Source of the DNA: CAZISM01 sp964541895
GTDB taxonomy: Bacteria; Zhuqueibacterota; Zhuqueibacteria; Residuimicrobiales; Residuimicrobiaceae
Reading direction: 5' to 3'
NCBI GenBank assembly: GCA_964541895.1
Contig: CAZISM010000104.1
Location: 1 to 18,584, forward strand
DNA length: 18,584 bases
Of the stretch, positions 6,737-14,375 are shown one piece after another. Position 1 is the stretch's first letter. Each line of letters opens with the position of its first letter. The notes beneath the pieces are model-generated. The model saw nothing but the letters and a program-made list of their open reading frames with translations, was not told where the DNA came from and did no database searches. The position numbers and the translations under genes are program-made.

Positions 6737-8284
6737 CTATTTCAGCGACAGCGCCGCTGTCGGGCAGGCCTGCACGCATTCATTTGCAACTCTGGTCAGG
6801 CCCAGCCGCAAGCTCTCGTCAAACGGTACGTTGATGCGGACATCGAAGCCGCGACCGATAAAGGTGAGTCCCAGCGGTTCCTGTGCTTTTTCAGCGATGC
6901 GCACACACAGTCCGCATTTGATGCACTTGCCCGCCTCATATACGATCAGTTCGTGTTGCACGGACAGCGAGATCCGGTTTCGGGTTCCTTTGAAACGGGA
7001 TTGTTCGGCGCCGTATTCCTCGCTATAGAGGCGCAATTTGCAGGTGTCCAGCTTCCGGCAATCGCAATGCAGGCATCGGCCCGATTCCTGCCGGGCCTGG
7101 TCGGGCTGATCCGGATCATGATGTTCTATATGCACGGACTCAATGGGCAACGCATCTGTCAGTGTTTTTACTTCGTTTTTATCCAGCCGGCCGAGACGGG
7201 AATAAAAGGGGAGCGGCGCAGCAAGCGGCTGTTCTCCGCCGAGATAGCGATGCACAGCCGCCGCCATCTCTTTGCCGTGGGCCACGGCGCGAACCGCCAT
7301 GCGCGAAGGTGCAACGGCACTGCCGCAGGCGAACACGCCATCGCGCGGGGTGGCATAGGTCGACCGCTCTACGGTGATGCCGCGGCCGTTCCAGGGGAGG
7401 CCGAGATCCATGACCTGCTTTTCAGTCAGCGTTCCGGTGCACAGACAGACGGCGTCGTGGTCGCGCCGGAGCCGATCGACCGCCTGGGCCGTTTCCACTC
7501 TGGTTTGCATCTGCCACTGCAAGGCCGACAGATCGATCATCCGGACCTCGTCCTCCAAAACAGCGACCGGCAATCGTGCGGATTCGACGCCATAGCGCAG
7601 CATGCCGCCGGGTTTTTCGTTCTGATCATATACGGTGCAATGGTGCCCGTTTTGTTGCAGATAATACGCAGCGGCAAGGCCGGACGGACCAGCGCCAACC
7701 ACCGCGACTGTTTTGCCGCTTGGGTTGGCCAGAGGCGGCTGATAGGGATGAGCAGAGGCGAGGTCGACATCTGCTACTAACCGTTTCAGTTCGCAGATAG
7801 CCAGGGGATGATCCTGCACGGCGCGATTGCACACTTTTTCACAGGGAGCGGGGCAGATGCGCCCCAGGATCGCCGGCAACGCAATGTCTTTTTTGACGGT
7901 GATCAGAGCTTGCCGGAAACGGCCCTGCTCTATCTGGCGCAGCATCAGCGGAATGTTCATATCAGCCGGGCAGCCCCGTTCGCACGGCGCCTGGCAATCG
8001 CCGATATGTTCGCTCAGCAACAGGTCGAGTGCGTTTTTGCGGGCCAGGCGAACCGGATCGTTGGCGGTTTCGATGACCATGCCCTCCTGCGCCGGCGCAG
8101 AACAGGCCGGCAACAGTTTGCCCGATTTCATTTCCTGCACCAGGCAGATCATGCAGGAGGTGAATGGTTTTAATCCCGGCCAGTGACACATGGTCGGAAT
8201 AGAGATGTGCAGTGATTCTGCAATCTGCAGAATGGTCATACCGGGTTCGATCGATACCGGTCGATTGTCGATTGTTATTTGAAT
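6737..8284 (-). CDS. NuoG/GltD-like mosaic Fe-S flavoprotein lacking the NAD(P)H-binding subdomain
   Basis: Counting from an ATT at 8284 this is 515 residues. Residues 1-70 are a NuoG-type [2Fe-2S] domain (Cys33, 44, 47, 61). Residues 90-165 match the GltD/DPD N-terminal Fe-S domain (Cys97, 101, 105 and Cys144, 148, 152). Residues 190-350 are a GltD-like FAD domain with GAGPSGLAAA (197-206). The second Rossmann fold that binds NAD(P)H in GltD is absent. Residues 404-431 resemble the NuoG N5 region (Cys404, 407, 415, then YGAEQSRF). The C-terminus resembles NuoG N4 (Cys454, 457, 460 with Cys507). The frame opens further upstream to an ATG at 8368, but that would overlap the ferredoxin end of the previous gene. 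ATT is preceded by AGAAGGAAA and yields the usual family opening (QITIDNRPV). It lies 13 nt after the NuoEF fusion and probably takes its electrons. Function as a complex subunit is inference. Confidence 0.88.
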   Translation of the reverse strand: MQITIDNRPVSIEPGMTILQIAESLHISIPTMCHWPGLKPFTSCMICLVQEMKSGKLLPACSAPAQEGMVIETANDPVRLARKNALDLLLSEHIGDCQAPCERGCPADMNIPLMLRQIEQGRFRQALITVKKDIALPAILGRICPAPCEKVCNRAVQDHPLAICELKRLVADVDLASAHPYQPPLANPSGKTVAVVGAGPSGLAAAYYLQQNGHHCTVYDQNEKPGGMLRYGVESARLPVAVLEDEVRMIDLSALQWQMQTRVETAQAVDRLRRDHDAVCLCTGTLTEKQVMDLGLPWNGRGITVERSTYATPRDGVFACGSAVAPSRMAVRAVAHGKEMAAAVHRYLGGEQPLAAPLPFYSRLGRLDKNEVKTLTDALPIESVHIEHHDPDQPDQARQESGRCLHCDCRKLDTCKLRLYSEEYGAEQSRFKGTRNRISLSVQHELIVYEAGKCIKCGLCVRIAEKAQEPLGLTFIGRGFDVRINVPFDESLRLGLTRVANECVQACPTAALSLK

Positions 8285-8296
8285 ATCAGTTTCCTT
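8282..8296 (-). promoter_or_regulatory. Ribosome site and probable ATT start of the Fe-S flavoprotein gene
   Basis: Just after the NuoEF stop (8298-8300) the minus strand reads AGAAGGAAACTGATATT. The AAGGAA core is 5-7 nt before ATT at 8284. No ATG, GTG or TTG lies in frame close to it. An ATG overlaps the NuoEF stop (ATGA) but opens another frame that stops after eight codons. AUU starts are rare yet real (infC). A sequencing error or an upstream start inside NuoEF would be the alternatives. Confidence 0.45.
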
Positions 8297-8297
8297 C

Positions 8298-10655
8298 TCA
8301 TTCGATGACGACCGCCTGCACCGGACAGGCCGTTCGACAGCTGTCACAGCGTGTGCATTTCGCCGCATCGATGCTGTGTTTTTGATACGGCGTAAACGGA
8401 ATGGCGTCTACCGGGCACCGTTGCCGGCAGCGGGTGCAGCCGATGCAGCCATCGGTGATCGTATAACGGATCAGCGCTTTGCATTTTTTGGCCGGGCATT
8501 GGCCCTGCACATGGGCCTCGTATTCATGCCGGAAATATTTCAGCGTCGACAGCACCGGATTGGGCGCGGTTCGACCCAGGCCGCAGAGACTGCCGGAGAC
8601 GGTCATGTGCGCCAACTCTTCCAATTTCAAAATATCTTCTGACCGGCCCTGGCCGGCGCAGAGTTTTTCCAGAATGTCCAGCATGCGGCGGGTGCCGATG
8701 CGGCAGAAGGTGCACTTGCCGCAGGATTGTTCCTGGGTAAAACTCAAAAAATAGCGGGCAATGTCCACCATGCAGTCGGATTCGTCGAGGACGACAAGGC
8801 CGCCGGAGCCCATCATGGCGCCGACCTGCAGCAGCGCTTCATAATCCACCGGCGTATCCGCCAGGCTGGCCGGCACACAACCGCCGGAGGGGCCGCCGAT
8901 CTGCACCGCTTTGAAGGGTTTGCCGGATGCGGTGCCGCCGCCGATCTCTTCAACGATGCGGCGAACGGAGATGCCCATGGGCACTTCGATCAGGCCGCCG
9001 CGGCGGATCTTGCCGGCGAGGGCAAACACTTTCGTACCTCTGCTCTTTTCAGATCCCAGGGCTGCGAATCGTTCAGAGCCCTTGCGCATGATCCAGGGCA
9101 CCAAACTAAAGGTCTCGCAGTTATTGACCAGGGTGGGTTTGCCGTACAAGCCCTCATTGGCCGGAAAGGGCGGACGGAGGCGCGGCATGCCCCGCTTGCC
9201 TTCAATGGAAGCGATCAGCGCCGTCTCTTCGCCGCAGACAAATGCGCCGGCGCCCTCCATGATGCGCAAACGGAGATTAAAAGGCCGGCCGAGAATGTGT
9301 TCACCCAGCAATCCTTCGCTTTCGCAAATGGCCAAAGCCTGGCGAATGCGTTCCACCGCCAGCGGGTATTCGGCGCGGATGTAGAGATAGCCCTGCTCTG
9401 CACCGACCGCATAGGCGGCGATGATTATGCCTTCGATGACGCGAAACGGATACGATTCCAGCAACATGCGGTCCATAAACGCACCGGGATCGCCCTCATC
9501 GCCGTTACAGATGACATATTTTTCCAGCTCTGCGGTTTCATGGACCAGCCGCCATTTCGCACCGGTCAGAAAACCGGCGCCGCCGCGGCCGCGCAGACCG
9601 CTGGCGCGGATCTGTTCGATCACCTGATCCGGTGTATGTTCGTCGAGAATTTTCTCCAGCGCCTGAAATCCACCCCTGCCTCGATAGGCGGCCAGGTCCA
9701 GCGGATCCATGGCGCCGCTGCCTTCGGTGGCGATATGGAACTGTTCGCCAAGAAAGGCCTGCACCGGCTGTTCACGTACGTCAAGCGGATAGCGCGACTC
9801 GCCGGCGAGGGTGGAATCAGTCAGCAGATTTTCCAGAAAGGTAACGGCTCTGCTCTTCAACCGGCTGGAGAGCCGAGGCGGCTGAAAATGGCGCAGAACG
9901 ATGTCGCGCACCTCTTCCGGTTTGACGTGCGCATAAAACGCCTGCACGCCCTGGGCCGGGATCAACTCCATCAGCGGCGTCTGATGGCACATGCCGACAC
10001 AACCGACGCGTTGAATTTTAGCGCGAATGCCGGTTTCGTCCAGCGTCTCTTCCAGAGCTTTCTGCACCTGCGCGCTGCCGCCGGCCACGCAACAGGAACC
10101 CAGGCCGATGCGAATTTCACCGGCCTGTTCATCCGCTGCGACAGGGTGCAAAGCGCGCTGATGGTCGTCATCGTGTTTCGCGCGCATAAAGTCTTCCAGA
10201 ACCCGGTGCACGGATTCCGGTGTCAGGTGCCCATAGGTGACCTGATCGATGCGCACCACCGGCGCCAGCGTGCAGCATCCCAGGCAGGCTACCCGTTGCA
10301 GCGTGAACATCCCTTTGCTGTCGGTATCCTGATCTGTCGTCAGCTGCAGTTCTCGACAGAACGCATCGTACACCAGTTGAGAGCCTTTGACATGGCAGGC
10401 GGTCCCCATACAGACCTGTACGATGTGCTGGCCGACGGGCTGATGGCGAAACTGACTGTAAAACGTGGCCACCCCCTGAATGGCAGCCGGCGTTATGGCA
10501 CTGATTTCACACACCCGGCGCAGGGCGGCCTGCGGCAGATATTGATAACGCTCCTGCAGCGCCTGCAGGATGGGGATGACGCATTCCGGCGTTGAACCGA
10601 TCTTTAATACAATTGCGTCGATTTCCGCCAGATGTATTTGTTCTGTTGCAGCCAT
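8298..10655 (-). CDS. Fused NuoE-NuoF NADH-oxidising diaphorase with C-terminal 2[4Fe-4S] ferredoxin
   Basis: This 785-residue protein joins units that are usually separate. Residues 1-155 are NuoE, a thioredoxin-like [2Fe-2S] domain (Cys82, 87, 124, 128). Residues 180-255 are a second thioredoxin-like ferredoxin (Cys188/189, 219, 223), as at the N-terminus of many HydB/HndC-type NuoF proteins. NuoF follows, with FMN/NADH motifs GLRGRGGAGFLTGAKW (353-368), CNGDEGDPGAF near 383 and GAGAFVCGEETALIASIEG (468-486), and the N3-type cluster Cys645, 648, 651 and 691. A bacterial 2[4Fe-4S] ferredoxin closes it (Cys737/740/743/747 and 767/770/773/777). It should oxidise NADH, or reduce NAD+, in the cytoplasm through FMN. 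The extra domains resemble the diaphorases of electron-bifurcating hydrogenases rather than respiratory NuoF. It starts 3 nt after the propeller gene stop. No hydrogenase gene is in the window. Confidence 0.95.
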   Translation of the reverse strand: MAATEQIHLAEIDAIVLKIGSTPECVIPILQALQERYQYLPQAALRRVCEISAITPAAIQGVATFYSQFRHQPVGQHIVQVCMGTACHVKGSQLVYDAFCRELQLTTDQDTDSKGMFTLQRVACLGCCTLAPVVRIDQVTYGHLTPESVHRVLEDFMRAKHDDDHQRALHPVAADEQAGEIRIGLGSCCVAGGSAQVQKALEETLDETGIRAKIQRVGCVGMCHQTPLMELIPAQGVQAFYAHVKPEEVRDIVLRHFQPPRLSSRLKSRAVTFLENLLTDSTLAGESRYPLDVREQPVQAFLGEQFHIATEGSGAMDPLDLAAYRGRGGFQALEKILDEHTPDQVIEQIRASGLRGRGGAGFLTGAKWRLVHETAELEKYVICNGDEGDPGAFMDRMLLESYPFRVIEGIIIAAYAVGAEQGYLYIRAEYPLAVERIRQALAICESEGLLGEHILGRPFNLRLRIMEGAGAFVCGEETALIASIEGKRGMPRLRPPFPANEGLYGKPTLVNNCETFSLVPWIMRKGSERFAALGSEKSRGTKVFALAGKIRRGGLIEVPMGISVRRIVEEIGGGTASGKPFKAVQIGGPSGGCVPASLADTPVDYEALLQVGAMMGSGGLVVLDESDCMVDIARYFLSFTQEQSCGKCTFCRIGTRRMLDILEKLCAGQGRSEDILKLEELAHMTVSGSLCGLGRTAPNPVLSTLKYFRHEYEAHVQGQCPAKKCKALIRYTITDGCIGCTRCRQRCPVDAIPFTPYQKHSIDAAKCTRCDSCRTACPVQAVVIE

Positions 10656-10658
10656 AGG

Positions 10659-12473
10659 TTATTCAGCTATGCAGTACAGGTATTTGTCACTGCGGATATA
10701 AATGCGCCCGTCGAGAAAGGCCGGCGTACAGTTGGAAGGCTCACCGAGGGGACAGTCGGCTATGGCCTGATAGATTTTGTCGCAGTTGAAAATGTGAGTG
10801 ACGCCCTCTGTGTTCATCAGGTAGACGCGGTCGCCCACCTTGACCGGCGATGAATAAAAGCCGGTATCGAATTCCTGCAGCCAATACTTTTCACCGGTCG
10901 CGGCATCGCGACACGCCACCGTGCCGCCGCTGGTGGCGATGAACACATAGCGGTCTGTAGCCAGCGGACTGGACACTTCCGGAAGCTCTTCATCGGTTTC
11001 CCACAGCAGTTTTGCGGCGCCCTGAATATCGATCACGGCGACGCGCGAATATTCATTGGCCACAACAACTCGACCGGCCGCGTATCCGGCTGATGGTGCC
11101 ACTTCGCCGGTGACGCTTTCGTGCGACCAGAGCTCCGCTCCGGTTTTAAGATCGTATCCCGCCACCAGCGGATTGGCGTTGACCACGATCTGCATTTTCC
11201 CGTTCTGTTCCACCAGGATCGGCGAAGCCCAGGAGATCTGTACTTCGCGCGCTTTTTCCCATCTGGTAGCACCGTTACCGCTATCCAGGGCCAGGAGCTT
11301 GCCGCCGTTGCCGTTGTCATATTGCACTACTAACAGACCGTCGTGGCAGAGCAGGGAGGACGAATGGCCATAGTGGTTGTCCGGCAGCGGCAGGGTTTTG
11401 TGCCACAGCGGCTGGCCGTTGAAATCCAGACAGATGATATCACCGGTGGCAAAAATGGCAAAGAGGCGAATGCCGTCGGTGGCGCAGGTGGGTGCGGCAA
11501 AGCCGGTGTCATGGGAGACCTTGGGTATCTTGGCCGCTTTGCTCGGTACGTCGGCCTGCCAGAGCAGAGAGCCGTCTCGCGTTGCATAGCAGTACACCTG
11601 GCGTTTGCCGGCGTCGCCGCCGCTGAGAAAAATACGATCCTGCCAAACCACCGGCGAATTAAATCCTACCATGGGTATGGCGGACTTCCATTTAATATTT
11701 TTTCCGGTTGAGCCGTCCCATTGCGTCGGCGCCGTGTTATAAAACGCTCTGCTCTGGCCCATGGGTCCGCGAAAATTGGGCCATTGTTGATCAAATCGGC
11801 CTGCCGGCGCCGGCGTGGCGGCAACAGGAGGTGGCATCACAGCGGCTGTGACCGCCTCGCTGTTTTTCAGAGATGGAGCCGAATCGCTCTGGGCGGTTTC
11901 GGCAACCATCGGCGGCGGTTCTTCTTCAGAGCGGAGCGAGTCGACCGCGGCGACCGGCGGCAAGGGTGTGTTCGCCGGCACCGCTTCCGCCAATTTCTGA
12001 TGCGAGCGCAAGCCGGCCAGAGCAGAGAGGGCAACAAACACAGCCCCGGCGACTATCAGCGATTGACGAGTTTTGTCCCGCTCCGGTTGCGGCGGTTGGC
12101 CGATGAGATTGGGATCCGGCATTCGCCGGCGAAGAATTTCGCGGCCGCGGGCGGCGATCAGCCAGACCAGAACGGCGATAAAAAGCATGGTCGCGCCGGT
12201 GCGGATTTGCCATTGCCGGGTAAAAAATGCCTTGCGGGCCAGCAGATCCAGCGCACGAATTTCCTGGCGCAACTCGCTGTCGCTTTCGTTTTCGGACAGA
12301 CGCGTCAACAGCTTTTGCATGCTCTGGCTGTTCAACGGATCCTGGCGCAGGGTCAAAACAAAATTCACCAGCAGCACGGTGCCAAAGAGCACGATAAAAA
12401 GTGCGGCTGTTTTGCCGATGCGCTCCAGGAGCGTTTGTCGGTTGATGATCTGGTTGTCGTTATGAGCGGTCAT
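10659..12473 (-). CDS. Membrane-anchored PQQ-like beta-propeller protein (three TM segments)
   Basis: The 604-residue protein has TM segments near 22-42, 92-109 and 137-155. The loop at 110-136 is rich in Arg and Lys (ARGREILRRR), so the positive-inside rule puts the N-terminus and that loop in the cytoplasm and residues after 156 outside. Residues 43-91 form a charged, probably helical outer loop. A Pro/Ala/Ser-rich linker (about 160-227) begins with KLAEAVP and leads to a propeller (228-604) opening WPNFRGPMGQS, with repeats such as KLLALDSGNG and VIDIQGAAKLLW. It is 6 nt after the NapH-like gene and 3 nt before NuoEF, so it is embedded in the redox genes. The same LAEAVP segment follows the TM helix of the propeller at 15594-17018. 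I see no PQQ-dehydrogenase metal ligands; a scaffold or sensor role for the outer domain is possible. Confidence 0.88.
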   Translation of the reverse strand: MTAHNDNQIINRQTLLERIGKTAALFIVLFGTVLLVNFVLTLRQDPLNSQSMQKLLTRLSENESDSELRQEIRALDLLARKAFFTRQWQIRTGATMLFIAVLVWLIAARGREILRRRMPDPNLIGQPPQPERDKTRQSLIVAGAVFVALSALAGLRSHQKLAEAVPANTPLPPVAAVDSLRSEEEPPPMVAETAQSDSAPSLKNSEAVTAAVMPPPVAATPAPAGRFDQQWPNFRGPMGQSRAFYNTAPTQWDGSTGKNIKWKSAIPMVGFNSPVVWQDRIFLSGGDAGKRQVYCYATRDGSLLWQADVPSKAAKIPKVSHDTGFAAPTCATDGIRLFAIFATGDIICLDFNGQPLWHKTLPLPDNHYGHSSSLLCHDGLLVVQYDNGNGGKLLALDSGNGATRWEKAREVQISWASPILVEQNGKMQIVVNANPLVAGYDLKTGAELWSHESVTGEVAPSAGYAAGRVVVANEYSRVAVIDIQGAAKLLWETDEELPEVSSPLATDRYVFIATSGGTVACRDAATGEKYWLQEFDTGFYSSPVKVGDRVYLMNTEGVTHIFNCDKIYQAIADCPLGEPSNCTPAFLDGRIYIRSDKYLYCIAE

Positions 12474-12479
12474 GTTCGT

Positions 12480-13799
12480 TTATAGCCAGTCCCAGGCCTT
12501 TTGTGGCTGGGAACGAGCCTCCTGTTTTTGACGACGTTCTATTTCAACCGGACAATAGGCAAAGCAGCGACCGCAGCTGAGACAATGGCGGCGGTCGGCG
12601 ACGTAATCCGTCTGCCGGCGAAACAAAGATAAACCGACCAGTTTGAGATAAATCACCAGGGCGAGCAGCACTCCAAAGAGCGCACTGCCGGTCTTGAAGG
12701 TCTTCAGGATGGCCTGGCCTTCGCCGGTCAGCGTTTCCATGGACTTGCCGGAGCTTAAAAAGGCCTTGCTCTCCAGCGTTTCTACGGTGAGGACGCCGGC
12801 TTCCTGCTGCCGCAGCGTATCGATCAACTGGATGGTGGGGTGCATGCGTGCCAGCGGTTGGTGCAGCAGGATGCCCAGCCAGCCGCCGATCAGGGCGACC
12901 ACCGGCAGCCATAAAAGCTGCCGGACGATTTTGCCTATAACGCGATTTCTGTTTTGGTCAGGCGGAGTCGCATCGGGCGCATTGATAGCGCCAAAGGGGC
13001 AGGCCTGTTCGCAAAGGCGGCATTGAATACATTCTTTGGGTGTGATAGTGACGTTTTTATAGCTGAGCCGGGATAGCCAGCTCAGAATCAGTCCGTACGG
13101 GCAGAGAAAACGACAATACGGCCTTGCGATTACAGTACCCAAGCCAAGAAAGATCAGACCGAACAGAACCATTTCAAAGGAGGCGCTGCGGCGAAAAAAT
13201 CCCACAAAGGGATCGAACCGGCAGATAATAAAGCCGCTGCCGGTGACGACAAACAGCAGAGTCAGGCCCAGATAGGCGTACGCCAGGATGCGCAGTGAAC
13301 GCTCCAGCCACGCCGGAACCTGTATCGGTTTGATGGCGAACAGATCCTGCAACGCGCCCAGGGGACAGATCGACGAGCAAAAGGCGCGGCCGACAAACAG
13401 GCTGAACAGCAGAGGCAGCACAAAAAAGAGCACCACGGTCCATGGTATGACATAGCCGGGATCCAGCAGGGCCAGGGTCACATTTTGCAGACTGCCGACC
13501 GGACAAATGCACCCTTTCCGCCAAAAACCGAAATAGAGCAGCGACGCCAGCATGAGCAGGAACAGGGCCGGTCGCGAGCGCCGGCGGATGGAAAAATAAC
13601 CGGCCAGGGCCAGGCCGGCCGCCAGGACGATCACGTCGAGATACTCGAGCGCCGTGGAGCGGCTGGCAGGGGTGGTGGTTACCGGCTGCTGATAGCCGCT
13701 TTCGAACTGCGGTCTGGGAAATCGCTGCACCGGCTCCTGCGCCGATACCTGCGCGGCGAGGAGCAAGAGCCCCAAATAAAGTATTACACCATTCTTCAT
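12480..13799 (-). CDS. NapH/NosR-like multi-pass membrane Fe-S protein
   Basis: This 439-residue protein starts with a signal-like segment (1-20, ending VSAQ) and has TM segments near 52-70, 78-92, 119-137, 168-187, 208-225, 291-311 and 370-391. Three Cys-Pro motifs lie near membrane ends: CICP (97-100), CSSICP (141-146) and CRFLCP (229-234). These are typical of the NapH/NosR/CcoG group. Two [4Fe-4S] motifs follow, Cys257/260/263/267 and Cys406/409/412/416, separated by two TM helices and so on the same side, by homology the cytoplasm. The segment 312-369 between those helices is a roughly 58-residue outer loop not expected for plain NapH. The family passes electrons across the membrane between quinol or cytoplasmic donors and exported redox proteins. 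It is preceded by the Tat ferredoxin gene (15 nt), which recalls the NapG-NapH pair, but no nap or nos catalytic gene is here. Confidence 0.9.
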   Translation of the reverse strand: MKNGVILYLGLLLLAAQVSAQEPVQRFPRPQFESGYQQPVTTTPASRSTALEYLDVIVLAAGLALAGYFSIRRRSRPALFLLMLASLLYFGFWRKGCICPVGSLQNVTLALLDPGYVIPWTVVLFFVLPLLFSLFVGRAFCSSICPLGALQDLFAIKPIQVPAWLERSLRILAYAYLGLTLLFVVTGSGFIICRFDPFVGFFRRSASFEMVLFGLIFLGLGTVIARPYCRFLCPYGLILSWLSRLSYKNVTITPKECIQCRLCEQACPFGAINAPDATPPDQNRNRVIGKIVRQLLWLPVVALIGGWLGILLHQPLARMHPTIQLIDTLRQQEAGVLTVETLESKAFLSSGKSMETLTGEGQAILKTFKTGSALFGVLLALVIYLKLVGLSLFRRQTDYVADRRHCLSCGRCFAYCPVEIERRQKQEARSQPQKAWDWL

Positions 13800-13814
13800 A
13801 GGAACCGTTGATTA

Positions 13815-14375
13815 TCAACTCTTGTGTGGAACAACCGTGCCGCGGATCAGGTAGGGCTGATCCGCCGGCACCCGCTTGATGGCTCCGGCCGGACAGAGCA
13901 CGGCGATGGAACATTCGTTACAGTTCATACAGCGGTCGTGGCGGATCTGCAGATGCAGAGAACCGTTGCCGAACGATCCGCACCCCTTGACACATTTGGC
14001 GCAACCGATGCAGAGCGCTTCGTCGATCGTATATTCGAAATAGGGATTTTCAATATAGTGCCGCTTTATCGCCTTGGTGGGGCAGAGCTGATGCTCGGCC
14101 GCGGTGTCGAGAATTTTAATATTCGGCTGATGATAGCCGCCGCAGAGTTTGCAATAGCCGCACATGGCATAGGCGTGCACACATTTTACCGCCGATGGCG
14201 ACAGCACGCATTCGGTGGCGCAGCGACCGCACTGGGTACAGAGATCCGGATCGATCTGCCAGACCAGCTTCTGCCTGCCGCTCTTTAACAGGCTTGCGCC
14301 GGCCAGGCCACCGAGCAGAACCAGTGAGCCGGTGTGAAGAAACGAACGGCGGTTCAGTTTAGATTCTTCAGCCAT
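13815..14375 (-). CDS. Tat-exported polyferredoxin (NapG-like), about four [4Fe-4S] clusters
   Basis: From the ATG at 14375 this is 186 residues. It opens MAEESKLNRRSFLHTG with a Tat twin-arginine motif and a hydrophobic segment (17-30), so it folds with its clusters in the cytoplasm and is then exported or anchored. It has 17 cysteines after the signal: Cys46/49/52/56, 65, 72/75/78, 98, 122/125/128/132 and 149/152/155/161. That fits four [4Fe-4S] clusters. The start was chosen over an upstream ATG at 14459 because the Tat motif then sits at the N-terminus and GAAAGGAAG lies about 9 nt before it. The start overlaps the preceding small gene by 8 nt. With the downstream NapH-like gene it forms a NapGH-like pair, expected to relay electrons on the outer side of the membrane. 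Confidence 0.9.
   Translation of the reverse strand: MAEESKLNRRSFLHTGSLVLLGGLAGASLLKSGRQKLVWQIDPDLCTQCGRCATECVLSPSAVKCVHAYAMCGYCKLCGGYHQPNIKILDTAAEHQLCPTKAIKRHYIENPYFEYTIDEALCIGCAKCVKGCGSFGNGSLHLQIRHDRCMNCNECSIAVLCPAGAIKRVPADQPYLIRGTVVPHKS

Noticed and set aside
6470..7780. Plus-strand open frame (436 codons) opposite the Fe-S flavoprotein and part of the lipoprotein gene
   Set aside because: It covers parts of two supported genes and the gap between them, and its product looks like a shadow translation without family features.
8285..8368. ATG at 8368 as the start of the Fe-S flavoprotein
   Set aside because: The 28 extra residues would be encoded inside the ferredoxin end of NuoEF in another frame, are Arg-rich and unlike the family, while a good ribosome site precedes the ATT at 8284.
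8727..10595. Long open frame on the plus strand (622 codons) opposite NuoEF
   Set aside because: It is antisense to a fully motif-supported NuoEF gene, its translation has no recognisable domain or signal, and long antisense frames arise from the codon bias of GC-rich genes.
6737..10655. Electron-bifurcating [FeFe] or [NiFe] hydrogenase
   Set aside because: The NuoEF domains suit a HydBC-like diaphorase, but no H-cluster motifs or NiFe large-subunit motifs occur in any gene in the window.
12480..14375. Periplasmic nitrate reductase (nap) or nitrous-oxide reductase (nos) locus
   Set aside because: Only NapG/NapH-like parts are present; there is no molybdopterin enzyme, NapB/C cytochrome, NosZ or copper chaperone, and the ferredoxin cysteine pattern is atypical.
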